Shown here: positions 7,353 to 16,255 of the stretch, piece after piece
How positions within the stretch are numbered: the stretch's first letter is position 1
Layout of the letters: each line of letters begins with the position of its first letter
Assembly: GCA_964388085.1 (NCBI GenBank)
Contig: CAYLZW010000016.1
Coordinates: forward strand, 1 to 41,652
Source: CAYLZW01 sp964388085
Lineage (GTDB): Bacteria > Myxococcota > UBA727 > CAYLZW01
Direction: 5' to 3'
DNA length: 41,652 nt
The notes under the pieces: generated by a model
Databases searched by the model: none
What the model was told of the DNA's origin: nothing
The model's input: only the letters and a program-made list of their open reading frames with translations
Position numbers and translations under genes: made by a program

Positions 7353-8465
7353 CTATTTGTGGGAGAGGGCTCGGCGGAAGACTTCGAGGTACTTCGCGGC
7401 CATCTTCTCGGCGGAGTAATGGTTGCTGACGTGCTCGCGCGCAGACGCGCCCTGGTGTTTACGCAGGTCGGCGTCTCTGAGCAGCTCCGTCAGGGGGGTA
7501 ACCCAGTCGTTGCTGCGAGGGTCCACCAGGCTACCACCGTCGCTACCTTCGAAGAGCGGTCCGTTGGCGCCCACGCGGCTAGCGACGACGGGTGCGCCGA
7601 CGGCCATGTACTGAAGCATCTTGAAGCCGCATTTCCCGCGCGCGATCTCGTCGTCGAAGAGCGGCATGAGGCCGATGTCGAAGGACTGGAGCAGCTCGAT
7701 CTCCGTCTGCTCGGACCACGCGACCTGCTCCACCCGGTCGTGCCCCTCAAAGACAGGCGAGCGGCCGTTCGAAATCATGCGTAGGCGCGCGCCGGGAAAC
7801 GCCCTCAGTACCTCGAAGAGCTGGGGGGCGATGCTCTCGATGTAGGGATAGTTTGTGCGGGTGCCGATCCAGCCGATGACGATGTCGTCCGAGGCGCGCC
7901 GATCCGCAGGCTTGTAGCGAGTAATGTCGACGGCCGTTGGGATGACCGTCGTCTTCTCGGGCGCTGCCGCGATGCCGGCCATGTAGTCGTTGCCCGCGAC
8001 GAGCTCCGTACTGAGGGCAACCATGTCGCGGAACATTTGGGCGTTCTTGCTGCCGGAGCCGTCGTAGGCCTGGGCGTGAACGGCGTCATCGAAGTCGTAG
8101 ATGACCGGAATGCCGGTGTGCGCGAGGAGCTGCTCCGGAAGCGCGGTGCCTGGAAGGGCGTTGCGCTGCATGAAGACGAGGTCGTAGGCGGGGGCCGTTG
8201 TGAGCCAGGCGGCTTTGCGGAGGCGGCCAGCGATCTTGTAAGCGAGTTGCGCTGCGCGGGGCAGGCGGAGGGCTTGGTTGTAGTGTGTTCCGTAGCCGTA
8301 ACGGAGATCGGCTTGGATGCCAGCTGCACGAAGGTACGGAAGGTACTGCTCGACGCGGAAGCGCGTGGCGGGAATAGTTTTGCCTTCGAGGGCGAATAAG
8401 ACGCGAGGTTCGCGTGCATCGGCTCGAGTTGTTCCACCTGCTCCCGATCGCGAGTTCGTCAGCAC
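7353..8465 (-). CDS. GT4-type glycosyltransferase
   Basis: A 370-residue GT-B-fold glycosyltransferase. The N-terminal half has ATRFRVEQYLPYLRAAG and DFDDAVH. The C-terminal nucleotide-sugar domain has VIGWIGTRTNYPYI, then DIGLMPLFDDEIARGKCGFKMLQYMAVGAPVVAS, the usual acidic/GxP donor-binding stretch. It begins with GTG at 8465, overlapping the end of the upstream glycosyltransferase by seven bases, and ends two bases before asnB. It is likely to add one residue to the lipid-linked repeat unit on the cytoplasmic face. Donor and acceptor cannot be read from the sequence. Confidence 0.88.
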   Translation of the reverse strand: MLTNSRSGAGGTTRADAREPRVLFALEGKTIPATRFRVEQYLPYLRAAGIQADLRYGYGTHYNQALRLPRAAQLAYKIAGRLRKAAWLTTAPAYDLVFMQRNALPGTALPEQLLAHTGIPVIYDFDDAVHAQAYDGSGSKNAQMFRDMVALSTELVAGNDYMAGIAAAPEKTTVIPTAVDITRYKPADRRASDDIVIGWIGTRTNYPYIESIAPQLFEVLRAFPGARLRMISNGRSPVFEGHDRVEQVAWSEQTEIELLQSFDIGLMPLFDDEIARGKCGFKMLQYMAVGAPVVASRVGANGPLFEGSDGGSLVDPRSNDWVTPLTELLRDADLRKHQGASAREHVSNHYSAEKMAAKYLEVFRRALSHK

Positions 8466-9652
8466 AACTGGGCCCAGAGTGCCGCGTAACGCTCCACACC
8501 CGCCTCTAAGTCAAAGTGCGCCCGGCCTGCCGATCGGGCGATTTGTCTCGCCTCGTGTGACGGGGCGCGCCCAAATAGCTGCGCGCACGCACTATCCAGC
8601 GCACCAGATTCTAGCGACCCCAATGCACATCCGCCTGCCGACCTGACGAGGTCTCCGATCTCGCTGTTGCCCCCATGCTGGATCGGAATCATGCCGGATC
8701 CGAGAAACTCGGCGAGCTTCGTGGGCATCATCGCTCGATTGGCAAACGTGGTCCTCAGAAACAGCAGTCCAAAGTCCGCGCCCGAAAGCCAGTAGCGAAC
8801 CTCCTCGTGAGGGACACTAGTGATCAAAGACGCTGATTTCTGTACGCTCGCCGAATCAAGCAACCGTCGCATCTCCGCTTCTTGTCTAGTTAACGCTAGG
8901 ACGAACACATCTTCCCGCTTCGATGCAGCCCTAAGAAAAGCGGCAAGCCCGTCCAGGTCGCACGCCGCTCGGACAGCACCGGAAAAGCATACAACACGTC
9001 GCCCACCGGCGATTTCATGCACCCGCGATTGCTCGGCTGACGACGTAAATTCTTCAAAGTCAGCGACAGTGGGTATCACCTCGATCGGAACACCACGCCT
9101 CACGGGCCCCAGCCGACCTGCGCGAATATCCGCGCCGGACAGCGATGTGAGCGAAACAATGCCGTCTGCGTGCGCGAACAGCGAGCGCTCCACCTCCTTT
9201 GCGATGCGATACGCCGGCGCCGTATGAAACCACCGCCCCTCATCGCGGCGTTCGTCAACCCAGTATCCGCGGATATCGAAGATGAATCGCGCCGAGAACC
9301 GTTTCGCGAGTCGCGTGCCGACAACTGCTGGTGGATAGCTCCTCGCATGAATGACGCGCGGCGGCGCTACCCGGCAAACTCTGGCCGCGACATCGTAAAG
9401 CCGCCTCAGATTCCGCACGACGCTGCGGCCCCCGCCGGAGGTGTCATACACCGCGTGACACCAGCGAATTCCCGCGTCGGCCAGAGAAGCTCTCAGTTCA
9501 AGAAGGCGCGCCCGTTCGCCCAGGGTGCTGGGCTTCTCCAGACTGACCACCCCAATCGAGAACCCTCTTGCAGCCAGACGCAAAAGAGGCTTCACGATCT
9601 GCGAGCGCCCGAGCGGCTCGAGCAGACCATCATATGTCAGGTACAGAATCAT
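8459..9652 (-). CDS. GT4-type glycosyltransferase
   Basis: A 397-residue GT-B glycosyltransferase starting MILYLTYDGLLEPLGRSQIVKPLL. The ATG at 9652 is chosen because this is the classic N-terminus of the family; the 50 extra in-frame residues upstream are Cys/Ala-rich and unlike a protein start. RSYPPAVVGTRLAKRF and DIRGYWVDERRDEG lie in the acceptor domain, and LAEFLGSGMIPIQHGGNSEIGDLV in the donor domain. AT content is higher than in the asnB-side genes. It is preceded by the ATP-grasp gene with a ~107-base gap and overlaps the next glycosyltransferase. Confidence 0.87.
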   Translation of the reverse strand: MILYLTYDGLLEPLGRSQIVKPLLRLAARGFSIGVVSLEKPSTLGERARLLELRASLADAGIRWCHAVYDTSGGGRSVVRNLRRLYDVAARVCRVAPPRVIHARSYPPAVVGTRLAKRFSARFIFDIRGYWVDERRDEGRWFHTAPAYRIAKEVERSLFAHADGIVSLTSLSGADIRAGRLGPVRRGVPIEVIPTVADFEEFTSSAEQSRVHEIAGGRRVVCFSGAVRAACDLDGLAAFLRAASKREDVFVLALTRQEAEMRRLLDSASVQKSASLITSVPHEEVRYWLSGADFGLLFLRTTFANRAMMPTKLAEFLGSGMIPIQHGGNSEIGDLVRSAGGCALGSLESGALDSACAQLFGRAPSHEARQIARSAGRAHFDLEAGVERYAALWAQLC

Positions 9653-9759
9653 CGCTGTAGCCACGCCTGCGCAAGCCTGCGCGTCACAAAACCCTGCATC
9701 TGCTCGTGAAACTGCGGCAGCTTCGGTTCCGGAGCCCGCTTCCGAAGGCGCTATACACG

Positions 9760-10647
9760 CTATACACACCAGCCCTCGGAGATCGGTCGCCGGTTTCGCC
9801 ACACCTCGCCCAGCTCGAGATCGAACCCACGCGGAGAGAACCTCTCCAGCGCCGCGCCCGGAAAATGAGTCATCTCGCCAACGAGGACCCGTTCCCCGAC
9901 CTCATAGAGATCAATCCGGACGAAGTCGAAGCCTTCCCCGAGGCTCTGTGCCACACGAATCATCTCACTGAGAAGTCTCGGTTTCGCTGGTATGCTCGAT
10001 GGAGAACGCACTCCGAGCGATACATTTAGGGTGCGCCAATCAGGTGTCATGAGCGCTCGTTTGTGGGCGATGTGGCGGTCCAGGTCAACCTGGATCATTC
10101 GAACCACCCCGCCGAACGTAAAGAGCTTGTAGTCCGGGGGGATCGCGTTGACTTCCCCTAGCAATTCTTCCGCATATACACGGGGCTGGATGAAGCGGTA
10201 AGGCCATTCGCGAGCGTACCAATAATAGTTCTGCCGGACCGACGATCGCATGATGCGCCGCGCCTCGTCGACCGTTGGCCCGATCTCCGAGACTACTATG
10301 TTCGCCCCGCTCCCATGGTTCGTTTTCAGCAAGAACCGGCTGGGTAACCCTTCGTAGCTGACGGCCTCGGCACTCGGAAACACACGATAGACAGACGGCG
10401 AATACCCAGAGCCCAGGCGTCCACGGACGAATTCCTGGAGGGCAAGTTTGTCGCTCGTGAAGACCAGTTCTGCCCCGCGATTCAGCAGCTTTCGCTGAAG
10501 AAGAAGTTCATTAAACGTTTGAGGGTGTCGCAGGTTCGGAACGTGCCTCAAGTACATCGAATGCTGAACGCTGCACTGAAGGGTGGCGGGCAGCCAGCCG
10601 AGCCCCCATCTGTAGACCCCATATGAGATCGTTTCCTTCACCTGCAT
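9760..10647 (-). CDS. TupA-like ATP-grasp protein of polysaccharide clusters
   Basis: About 295 residues of the TupA-like ATP-grasp family. The N-terminal LRHVPNLRHPQTFNELLLQRKLLNR matches the conserved NPKTFNEKLQWLK pattern. FLLKTNHGSGANIVV is the nucleotide-binding loop, and DYKLFTFGGVVRMIQVDLDRH and FDFVRIDLYEVGERVLVGEMTHFPGAALERF follow. Members are thought to ligate an amino acid or similar group to a glycan, as TupA does for teichuronopeptide. The start at 10647 is chosen because GGAG lies six bases upstream; in-frame ATG 10674 and TTG 10716 are alternatives. The ligated group is unknown. Confidence 0.84.
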   Translation of the reverse strand: MQVKETISYGVYRWGLGWLPATLQCSVQHSMYLRHVPNLRHPQTFNELLLQRKLLNRGAELVFTSDKLALQEFVRGRLGSGYSPSVYRVFPSAEAVSYEGLPSRFLLKTNHGSGANIVVSEIGPTVDEARRIMRSSVRQNYYWYAREWPYRFIQPRVYAEELLGEVNAIPPDYKLFTFGGVVRMIQVDLDRHIAHKRALMTPDWRTLNVSLGVRSPSSIPAKPRLLSEMIRVAQSLGEGFDFVRIDLYEVGERVLVGEMTHFPGAALERFSPRGFDLELGEVWRNRRPISEGWCV

Positions 10648-10750
10648 GGAGCGCTCCAGGCACCGCGTCAGCATTCGGGGGCTCACCACAACTCCAGCTC
10701 GATGGGGTTCATCCAATTACCTGTGAGACCAACCGAATGCCCAGACGAGG

Positions 10751-11860
10751 TCACCAATTCGCGCCTTGACCCGACTGGACACGCCGCTCGTTGACCCGCA
10801 ACGGCCGCACGGCGAAGTTGTGCTCGGACAGGCCGCTCGTGGCTGCATCGATCATATTCATCTTCTTGCATACGACGCTCCCGCCGGTTCCGACCGCGTG
10901 ATAGCGGAGGCCGTTGATAGGCCCATATCGCAAGAATGCCGAGCGCTTAGTCCTCAGCGCAACCTCGCCGAGAAGCAAGGCGTAGGCACGGATGCCACGC
11001 GCCGCTGGCACGTGGATCGGGACTTGGACTCTTGAAATGGCTTCCTGCAGTTTGTCTGCGTAGCCGGCCCGATCACCGAGATAGCGTTCCCCGAGGAGGT
11101 CGCGGGAGTACCCGATCGCCACGGAACTCTCACCATGTGCGAGGTACGTGGCAACCAACTCGCGTACCGTCGGAGCGGCACACACCCGTTCAAAGTCAAG
11201 AGCCGCGGAGGAGTAGGTGCAGTACTCGTAATCTCGTAGGACGGTGACTCTGCTGCCGATCGCGGACGCGAGTACTGTCACACTGCTGAGGACCGGCGAG
11301 ACGGCCCACTCGTACTGCAGCAGTAAATCCATCATGCGGTGAAAGTGCATGTTGTCCGCGCTCCCGGCGGTAACCGGATGAACACCGCGTGCCTCCCAAA
11401 ACTCGCAGGAGCGCAGCACCTGGGCATCGTTTCTCTTCTTGATGAGGATCGCGTCGGGATGAACGTCATTTCGCTCCAAAACCGAGGCGAGATTGCGATC
11501 ATTATCCTCACTCGGCGGTGGGCCGATCACGAGCATCTTTCCATTCCGCGCCGGACTCGGTCGCCCCCGGATCTCATGCAGCATCAACCACGAATGGGGG
11601 AGCGCTAGTGCCGCCTTCACCTCGGATGATCGTCGCAGGATGTCGACGTTGTACGCCCAGTGGATCGGCTCGGGGCACTGAACGTCTTGCGGCAAAGACT
11701 CGTGTCCAAAGTCGATACCGTGTGAAACCGAAAGCGGAAGAATCTGGTGCGCCGGCAGGTCGAGGTACTGCCGCGCGATGAGTTTCGCCATCGGGGACGA
11801 GTAGTAGAGCGGCGAGTAGCGCCGCAGACTACGATCCCGCTCCAGGCCGCTCTCGCTCAC
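10751..11860 (-). CDS. uncharacterised polysaccharide-cluster protein, possibly GT-B-like
   Basis: A 369-residue protein without a signal peptide. Visible elements are SHGIDFG (~45-51), GKMLVIGPPPSED (~107-119), EFWEARGVHPVTAG and a following helix-rich stretch LLLQYEWAVSPVLSSVTVLASAIGSRVTVL. This looks like the donor-side half of a GT-B enzyme, where an E/S-rich loop precedes a G-K/R-V strand. The same order of motifs occurs in the protein encoded at 29238-30122 on the other strand. The start overlaps the upstream stop (ATGA), so it is coupled to the glycosyltransferase/cytidylyltransferase fusion. A glycosyltransferase role is inference only. Confidence 0.75.
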   Translation of the reverse strand: MSESGLERDRSLRRYSPLYYSSPMAKLIARQYLDLPAHQILPLSVSHGIDFGHESLPQDVQCPEPIHWAYNVDILRRSSEVKAALALPHSWLMLHEIRGRPSPARNGKMLVIGPPPSEDNDRNLASVLERNDVHPDAILIKKRNDAQVLRSCEFWEARGVHPVTAGSADNMHFHRMMDLLLQYEWAVSPVLSSVTVLASAIGSRVTVLRDYEYCTYSSAALDFERVCAAPTVRELVATYLAHGESSVAIGYSRDLLGERYLGDRAGYADKLQEAISRVQVPIHVPAARGIRAYALLLGEVALRTKRSAFLRYGPINGLRYHAVGTGGSVVCKKMNMIDAATSGLSEHNFAVRPLRVNERRVQSGQGANW

Positions 11861-13308
11861 GAGGCATCTTCCGGGAGCGTCCTACAGTTCGACATTGGGG
11901 GGCTCCCCGCCGCCGCCGCCCCAAGCATCGTCGGGTCCTTAATCTGGAGGCTGTCCTGGGGTGACATCTCGATGTAGGCCACCTTCTCGCCGAGAAGTCC
12001 GGTGCCCTCAACGATATCCCACCACGCAGCGAGAATCGCACCATTGAAGCGGTAAAGACGCTCTCGGTCATACGAGAGGGCGTGGAACCGACCCGGATTC
12101 AAAAGACGAAGCCCATCCGTCCCGTGCGAGAACACCGGCTCTCGCTCCTCCTGAACTGATACAACCGAATCGCTCTCGGTGATCCGCAGCATGCGAAGCG
12201 CTTTATCCACGTGCTCCGCGCGGCGTCGAACTGCGTGGATGCTCAGGAATGTTATCATGTCAGGGAATGTACCGTGCTGGGTGCGATGGGACTGGCCGGC
12301 GTGGAGCAGAATTTCGCGGATCGGGACCGCCTGCGGCACAGGGCGCCTTCCCAGGGTCCGCAAGACCCGGCTGTGCGGTGGCACACGCCCACTCTCCTCG
12401 AGCGTGGCTGCAAAATCGAGAACCCGTTGGCTCTCGGACGAAACCATGACGCTAGTAACGTTCTCAGCCGATGTGGCGGAAAGTATCGCGCGCTCAAGCA
12501 GACTGCTTCCCTCGTGCTCGCGGTAGGGGACACCGTCGAAGCCAGGGTAGGACTCGCGAACCGGGATCACTGCGGTGCAGGTTGGGCGGTAACTTCCGTC
12601 TAGGGCACGTCCAACCCTCTCAAAGATGCGCGAGCGGGCGGCGAGTAGCCGCTCGAAGTTGCGGCTGAGAGAGTTGCCGTGCTGTCGGTAATAGAACAGC
12701 GGCACCTCGAGATTCGCAGCTCTGACCCGGCCCTTCAGCTTGTACCAGAGCTCCCATCCATCTTGGGCATTGACGTCCTCGGAATAGCCGCCGACCGCCT
12801 TCAGTGCGCGGGTGCGCACCATCGTGCAAGCGCCGTGCGGTGGCAGGTGTCCCGATGCGTCCTCGGCGCCCAGCTTGTACCGCCGCTCCATGCCGAGCAC
12901 GTTGCCTTCGAGATCCACATAAAAGTAGTTCCCGTAGATCAATCCCAGTGCCGAGTCGGCCTCAAGCTTCGCAACCATCAACAGGAGCGCCCCTTCGTCG
13001 AGCCAGTCGTCGGCATCAAGGCGCATCAGGTATCTACCGTTCGCCATGCCCAGCACACGGTTGGCGACCCGCTGAAGTCCGATGGGCTGTTCATTCCGAA
13101 GAACGGTGACTTGTTCGGGTCGCCGAAGTCTCAACTGCTCCGCAATCTGTGGCGTGTCATCGTCCGATCCCTCGTCGATAATGACGAGTTCCCACCGCGC
13201 GTAGAGCTGCGCGAAGACGCTTTCAACGCATTGAACAAGAAAATGGCCGTAGTTTCTGCACGGCACATAGACTGTCACCAGCGGAGAATTCATATAATGA
13301 CAATCCAC
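11857..13308 (-). CDS. fusion: GT2 glycosyltransferase + NeuA-like cytidylyltransferase domain
   Basis: A 483-residue two-domain protein. Residues ~8-230 are a family 2 glycosyltransferase: VTVYVPCRNYGHFL, DEGSDDDT and the DxD-type LDADDW at 98-103. Residues ~243-460 resemble CMP-sialate synthetase-type enzymes: TAVIPVRESYPGFDG, then SDSVVSVQEE at 379-388, RFNGAI at 420-425 and IEMSPQDSLQIKDP near 446-459. The usual RxGSKR-type loop is altered to RESYPGFDG, so activity of that domain is uncertain. The GTG at 13308 has AGGGG six bases upstream. The fusion might couple CMP-sugar supply to transfer; the next gene upstream but one holds a NeuB domain. Confidence 0.85.
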   Translation of the reverse strand: MDCHYMNSPLVTVYVPCRNYGHFLVQCVESVFAQLYARWELVIIDEGSDDDTPQIAEQLRLRRPEQVTVLRNEQPIGLQRVANRVLGMANGRYLMRLDADDWLDEGALLLMVAKLEADSALGLIYGNYFYVDLEGNVLGMERRYKLGAEDASGHLPPHGACTMVRTRALKAVGGYSEDVNAQDGWELWYKLKGRVRAANLEVPLFYYRQHGNSLSRNFERLLAARSRIFERVGRALDGSYRPTCTAVIPVRESYPGFDGVPYREHEGSSLLERAILSATSAENVTSVMVSSESQRVLDFAATLEESGRVPPHSRVLRTLGRRPVPQAVPIREILLHAGQSHRTQHGTFPDMITFLSIHAVRRRAEHVDKALRMLRITESDSVVSVQEEREPVFSHGTDGLRLLNPGRFHALSYDRERLYRFNGAILAAWWDIVEGTGLLGEKVAYIEMSPQDSLQIKDPTMLGAAAAGSPPMSNCRTLPEDAS

Positions 13309-13311
13309 CGG

Positions 13312-13953
13312 CTACCCCTGATCCCGTATGACGATTGCTCTGGCGGGAACGCCGGCTACGGTCTCGCCGGCATCAACGTCGCGCGTTACCACAGCATTAC
13401 TACCCACAATGGCGCCCTCGCCGATCGTGACTCCCGGCAAGACGACCACGTGCGCGCCAAGCCACGCCCCGGGGCCGAGTCGTACAGGTCCGTGTTCGTA
13501 GCCTTGGTCGCGTATTGCGACGTCCTTGCGCGTGTGCCGGTGCATGCTGGTCTGTAAATAGACGAAGCCAGAAACCAGTACCTTCTCACCAATGACGATC
13601 GAGTCCCCACCGTTGAGGACGCTGTAAAGGCCGATCCGCGAACCAGTGCCAATCCGAACCTCGGCAACATTCGCCGCCAGGATCCTCGCGCCTCTGTCGA
13701 TGCGCGCGCCCTGCTCGATGACGAGTCGAGCCCCTCCGTGAACCCGGAGTTCCACCCCGCTTCTCAGTTCCACGTCGTCCTCAATGACGAGCTCGGCGGT
13801 AGCGTCGATGAGACAGCGCGGGATACCATCGCATCGAAGATTCCGACCGATGCGAACGTTTGGACCGTCGTAGACCATGCGTGTGACGCCGCCGAAGAGC
13901 CTCGGGCGCAGGCGTCGAAGCCACGTCTGCGAGAGCTGACCCGCGTAGATCAC
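13312..13953 (-). CDS. left-handed beta-helix (hexapeptide) acyltransferase
   Basis: A 213-residue acyltransferase with repeated hexapeptides (for example IEDDVELRSGVELRV, VRIGTGSRIGLYSVL and VTIGEGAIVGSNAVVTRDV) and the C-terminal GVPARAIVI signature. The probable catalytic His is in QTSMHRHT. It resembles O- or N-acetyltransferases of the WbbJ/MaaC type used to acetylate sugars of surface glycans. The GTG start at 13953 shares bases with the TGA of the upstream NeuB fusion (GTGA overlap), so it belongs to the same transcript. The sugar acceptor is unknown. Confidence 0.88.
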   Translation of the reverse strand: MIYAGQLSQTWLRRLRPRLFGGVTRMVYDGPNVRIGRNLRCDGIPRCLIDATAELVIEDDVELRSGVELRVHGGARLVIEQGARIDRGARILAANVAEVRIGTGSRIGLYSVLNGGDSIVIGEKVLVSGFVYLQTSMHRHTRKDVAIRDQGYEHGPVRLGPGAWLGAHVVVLPGVTIGEGAIVGSNAVVTRDVDAGETVAGVPARAIVIRDQG

Positions 13954-15701
13954 TCGGGGACCCCGCCGTTGAGCGATGCGTTGGCGTCAGCTGCCGCGCT
14001 ACATGTTGCCTCACGCGGGATCGCACGGAATGGCTCGAGGTCGTTGAGTGCGACCGCACCTACGAGCGAGTCTGCGTCACGGGCATCCGTTCCGTGCGCG
14101 GGTCGCAGCAGGACGACATCGTCCGCTTTGATGACCTCACCAGCCCGGATCATTCGCCGAACGTATGCACCGCGACGGAACGACACTTCGTGGTGAGCTG
14201 CGAGTTCGCTGGCCTGGGGAACCTTCACGCCGCTACCCCGGAGTGCCGAAATCTGCGACACCTCCTCTTTCAGGCGGCGGACTTCTTCTGTGAGAAGCGA
14301 CACTTTGTGATCCCGGAAGGTCTGCCCTTCTCGGGAGGTCGTGAAGTGGAACTCGAGGACTTCAGCACCCATCGCGGCAGCGGCGCGCAACGCCGCCGCT
14401 CCGACGGTGTGATTCGAGTAGCCCACCGAGACGCCAGTCGCCGCCCGCAGAGCGTCCATCACGCGCAGGTTCGCGTCTTGATCGGGGATAGGATACATTG
14501 ATGTGCACTGCATGATGCAAAGCATTTCGGGCTGGCGGTACACTTCGTCGACTCGCTGCAGAAACCCGACGGTCTGAAGCACCTCATCCATCGTCGCCAG
14601 CCCGGTTGAGAGCAGTATTGGTTTACGACGCTTCGCCAGCTCACGAAGTATCGGCCACGCGGTCAGGTCGCCAGACCCCACCTTATAGAAGGTCAGGAAC
14701 GGGTCGATCCAATCCAGCATCTCCAGGTCCCAGACGGATGCATTATAGACGGCGCCACCCTCTCGGCACATACGAGCGAGCTCAAGGTGCTGATCGCGCG
14801 TCAGCTCGAATCGCTGGAAATGCTTGTGACGATCTGGGCTTTCGACAGGGCTAACCAGAGTGTCCCCCCGGTACAGCTGAAATTTGATGCAGTCTGCGCC
14901 AGAAGACAATGCTGCGCCGGCCATCTCTCTCGCCACCTCGAAGTTGCCTTCGTGGTTTCCACCAATCTCCGCGATGAGCATCGGCCCCACATCCCCACGC
15001 CAACTGAACGACACCGCTCGCTCACGCGTAAGGGCGAAGACGTCCCGAAGCCCGGGCGGCGACAGCCGCGGGCCTGCTCGTTCAAGGATCCGTTCAGCGC
15101 GGACCAAGTCCTCGGTTGTATCGAGCGCAAGCGGGAGGCCGGCCGCCTCCGGACAGACCCGGTTTGGGAAGACATACCGGGTCCCGAGCGTGGGATGTTC
15201 ATAGAGCCACGATGTAACGTGCTCACGGTGGCTCGGCTCGCTCGTCGCTTGCATCGCCTGCCGGTAGAACTCGGTTCGAACAATCTCGACGCTCATCCCA
15301 TAGGGAAACCGTCGACCCGGGACGTTTGTCACCAGGTCGTACACTCCGGTCTCCGCAATCGCAAGCATGGCGAGCAGAGTCTCCGAATCCAGAAACAGGT
15401 TGTCGCCATTCACTCGGACGGCGTAGTCCCAACCTCGCGACTCGGCGCAGCCCAAGAATCTGGCCGCGACATCATCGAGGGGCCCTCGATGGCACTCCAG
15501 GCCCGCCCGAGCACAATACGAAGCGATGGGATCATCGCTTGGATGTTCCGATGTCGCAACAACGAGCTGCCGGTCGCCCGCGCCACGACGAATACGCTCC
15601 GCGATATAGCTGAGTACAGTTCTCCCGCGTATCTCCTTGAGGATCTTGCCGGGCAAACGACGAGATTCATACCGACAAAGAAGCACAACTCCGATGTTCA
15701 C
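13950..15701 (-). CDS. fusion: SpsF-like cytidylyltransferase + NeuB-type nonulosonate synthase with SAF domain
   Basis: A 583-residue bifunctional protein. Residues 1-~210 are a SpsF/CMP-KDO-synthetase-like nucleotidyltransferase: CRYESRRLPGKIL near the N-terminus and VRVNGDNLF at 96-103. Residues ~240-485 are NeuB: MLIAEIGGNHEG (241), CIKFQLY, FYKVGSGDLTAWP (338-350), KPILLSTGLAT (360) and GYSNHTVG (427). Residues ~500-565 are the antifreeze-like SAF domain. NeuB condenses PEP with a hexosamine derivative; the partner activates the product with CTP. GTG 15701 is chosen because it forms the GTGA overlap with the upstream gene, while the extra upstream codons read as Arg/Cys-rich non-protein sequence. 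Confidence 0.9.
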   Translation of the reverse strand: MNIGVVLLCRYESRRLPGKILKEIRGRTVLSYIAERIRRGAGDRQLVVATSEHPSDDPIASYCARAGLECHRGPLDDVAARFLGCAESRGWDYAVRVNGDNLFLDSETLLAMLAIAETGVYDLVTNVPGRRFPYGMSVEIVRTEFYRQAMQATSEPSHREHVTSWLYEHPTLGTRYVFPNRVCPEAAGLPLALDTTEDLVRAERILERAGPRLSPPGLRDVFALTRERAVSFSWRGDVGPMLIAEIGGNHEGNFEVAREMAGAALSSGADCIKFQLYRGDTLVSPVESPDRHKHFQRFELTRDQHLELARMCREGGAVYNASVWDLEMLDWIDPFLTFYKVGSGDLTAWPILRELAKRRKPILLSTGLATMDEVLQTVGFLQRVDEVYRQPEMLCIMQCTSMYPIPDQDANLRVMDALRAATGVSVGYSNHTVGAAALRAAAAMGAEVLEFHFTTSREGQTFRDHKVSLLTEEVRRLKEEVSQISALRGSGVKVPQASELAAHHEVSFRRGAYVRRMIRAGEVIKADDVVLLRPAHGTDARDADSLVGAVALNDLEPFRAIPREATCSAAADANASLNGGVPE

Positions 15702-16255
15702 AGGCGCTCTCCGAGGGGCCGCGCAGGCACGCCTCCGACGACAGAATATGGCTTCACATCTCTTTTGACAACGGCGCCCGCGGCAACAACGGCGCCGTCG
15801 CCGATCTCGACGCCAGCCAAAATGACAGCATGCGCGCCGATCCAAACATCGTTTCCGATGAGAATTGGGCGAGGAACGTTCGTCTGCTGGTTCATGAGCG
15901 CGTCACGCCGGATTCCATGATCACTGTCCACGATATACACGAACGGTGCGATCATGCAGTCGCTGCCGATCGTTATCCTGGAGGACGCATAGAGGAACGT
16001 GTGGAATCCGATGGAGGTTCTGTCACCCACTTCCACCCGCGCATCCTCATTGCAAGGGCAAAGGTGCGCGCCTGACTTGACGACTGCATCCTGCCCAACA
16101 CGAATATTCTGTGGGTACCGCAGGAGCTCCACTCTCGGGTACAGCACCGCTCCCTGCGCGATGTCCGCCCCCCGCGCGCGGTGGCACCACGCCCGGAACG
16201 TGGACAACCAGGGGGATGGTAGGTGGCGCCTCAGTTGTGCGTTGGGGGCGCTCAC
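15698..16255 (-). CDS. hexapeptide acyltransferase (WbbJ/CysE-like)
   Basis: A 185-residue left-handed beta-helix acyltransferase. VGQDAVVKSGAHL and VGDRTSIGFHTFL are hexapeptide turns, VDSDHGIRRD holds the catalytic His, and IGNDVWIGAHAVILAGVEIGDGAVVAAGAVV with GGVPARPLG closes the domain. The GTG at 16255 is preferred because it overlaps the flippase stop as GTGA and removes 50 implausible upstream residues. It is the second acetyltransferase of the block and probably O- or N-acylates a residue of the repeat unit or a nonulosonic precursor. Confidence 0.88.
   Translation of the reverse strand: MSAPNAQLRRHLPSPWLSTFRAWCHRARGADIAQGAVLYPRVELLRYPQNIRVGQDAVVKSGAHLCPCNEDARVEVGDRTSIGFHTFLYASSRITIGSDCMIAPFVYIVDSDHGIRRDALMNQQTNVPRPILIGNDVWIGAHAVILAGVEIGDGAVVAAGAVVKRDVKPYSVVGGVPARPLGERL

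Noticed and set aside
15702..15845. Extended N-terminus for the SpsF-NeuB fusion (48 more codons)
   Set aside because: The extension is Arg/Cys-rich, lies inside the upstream acyltransferase gene, and the GTG at 15701 forms a GTGA stop-start overlap like its neighbours.
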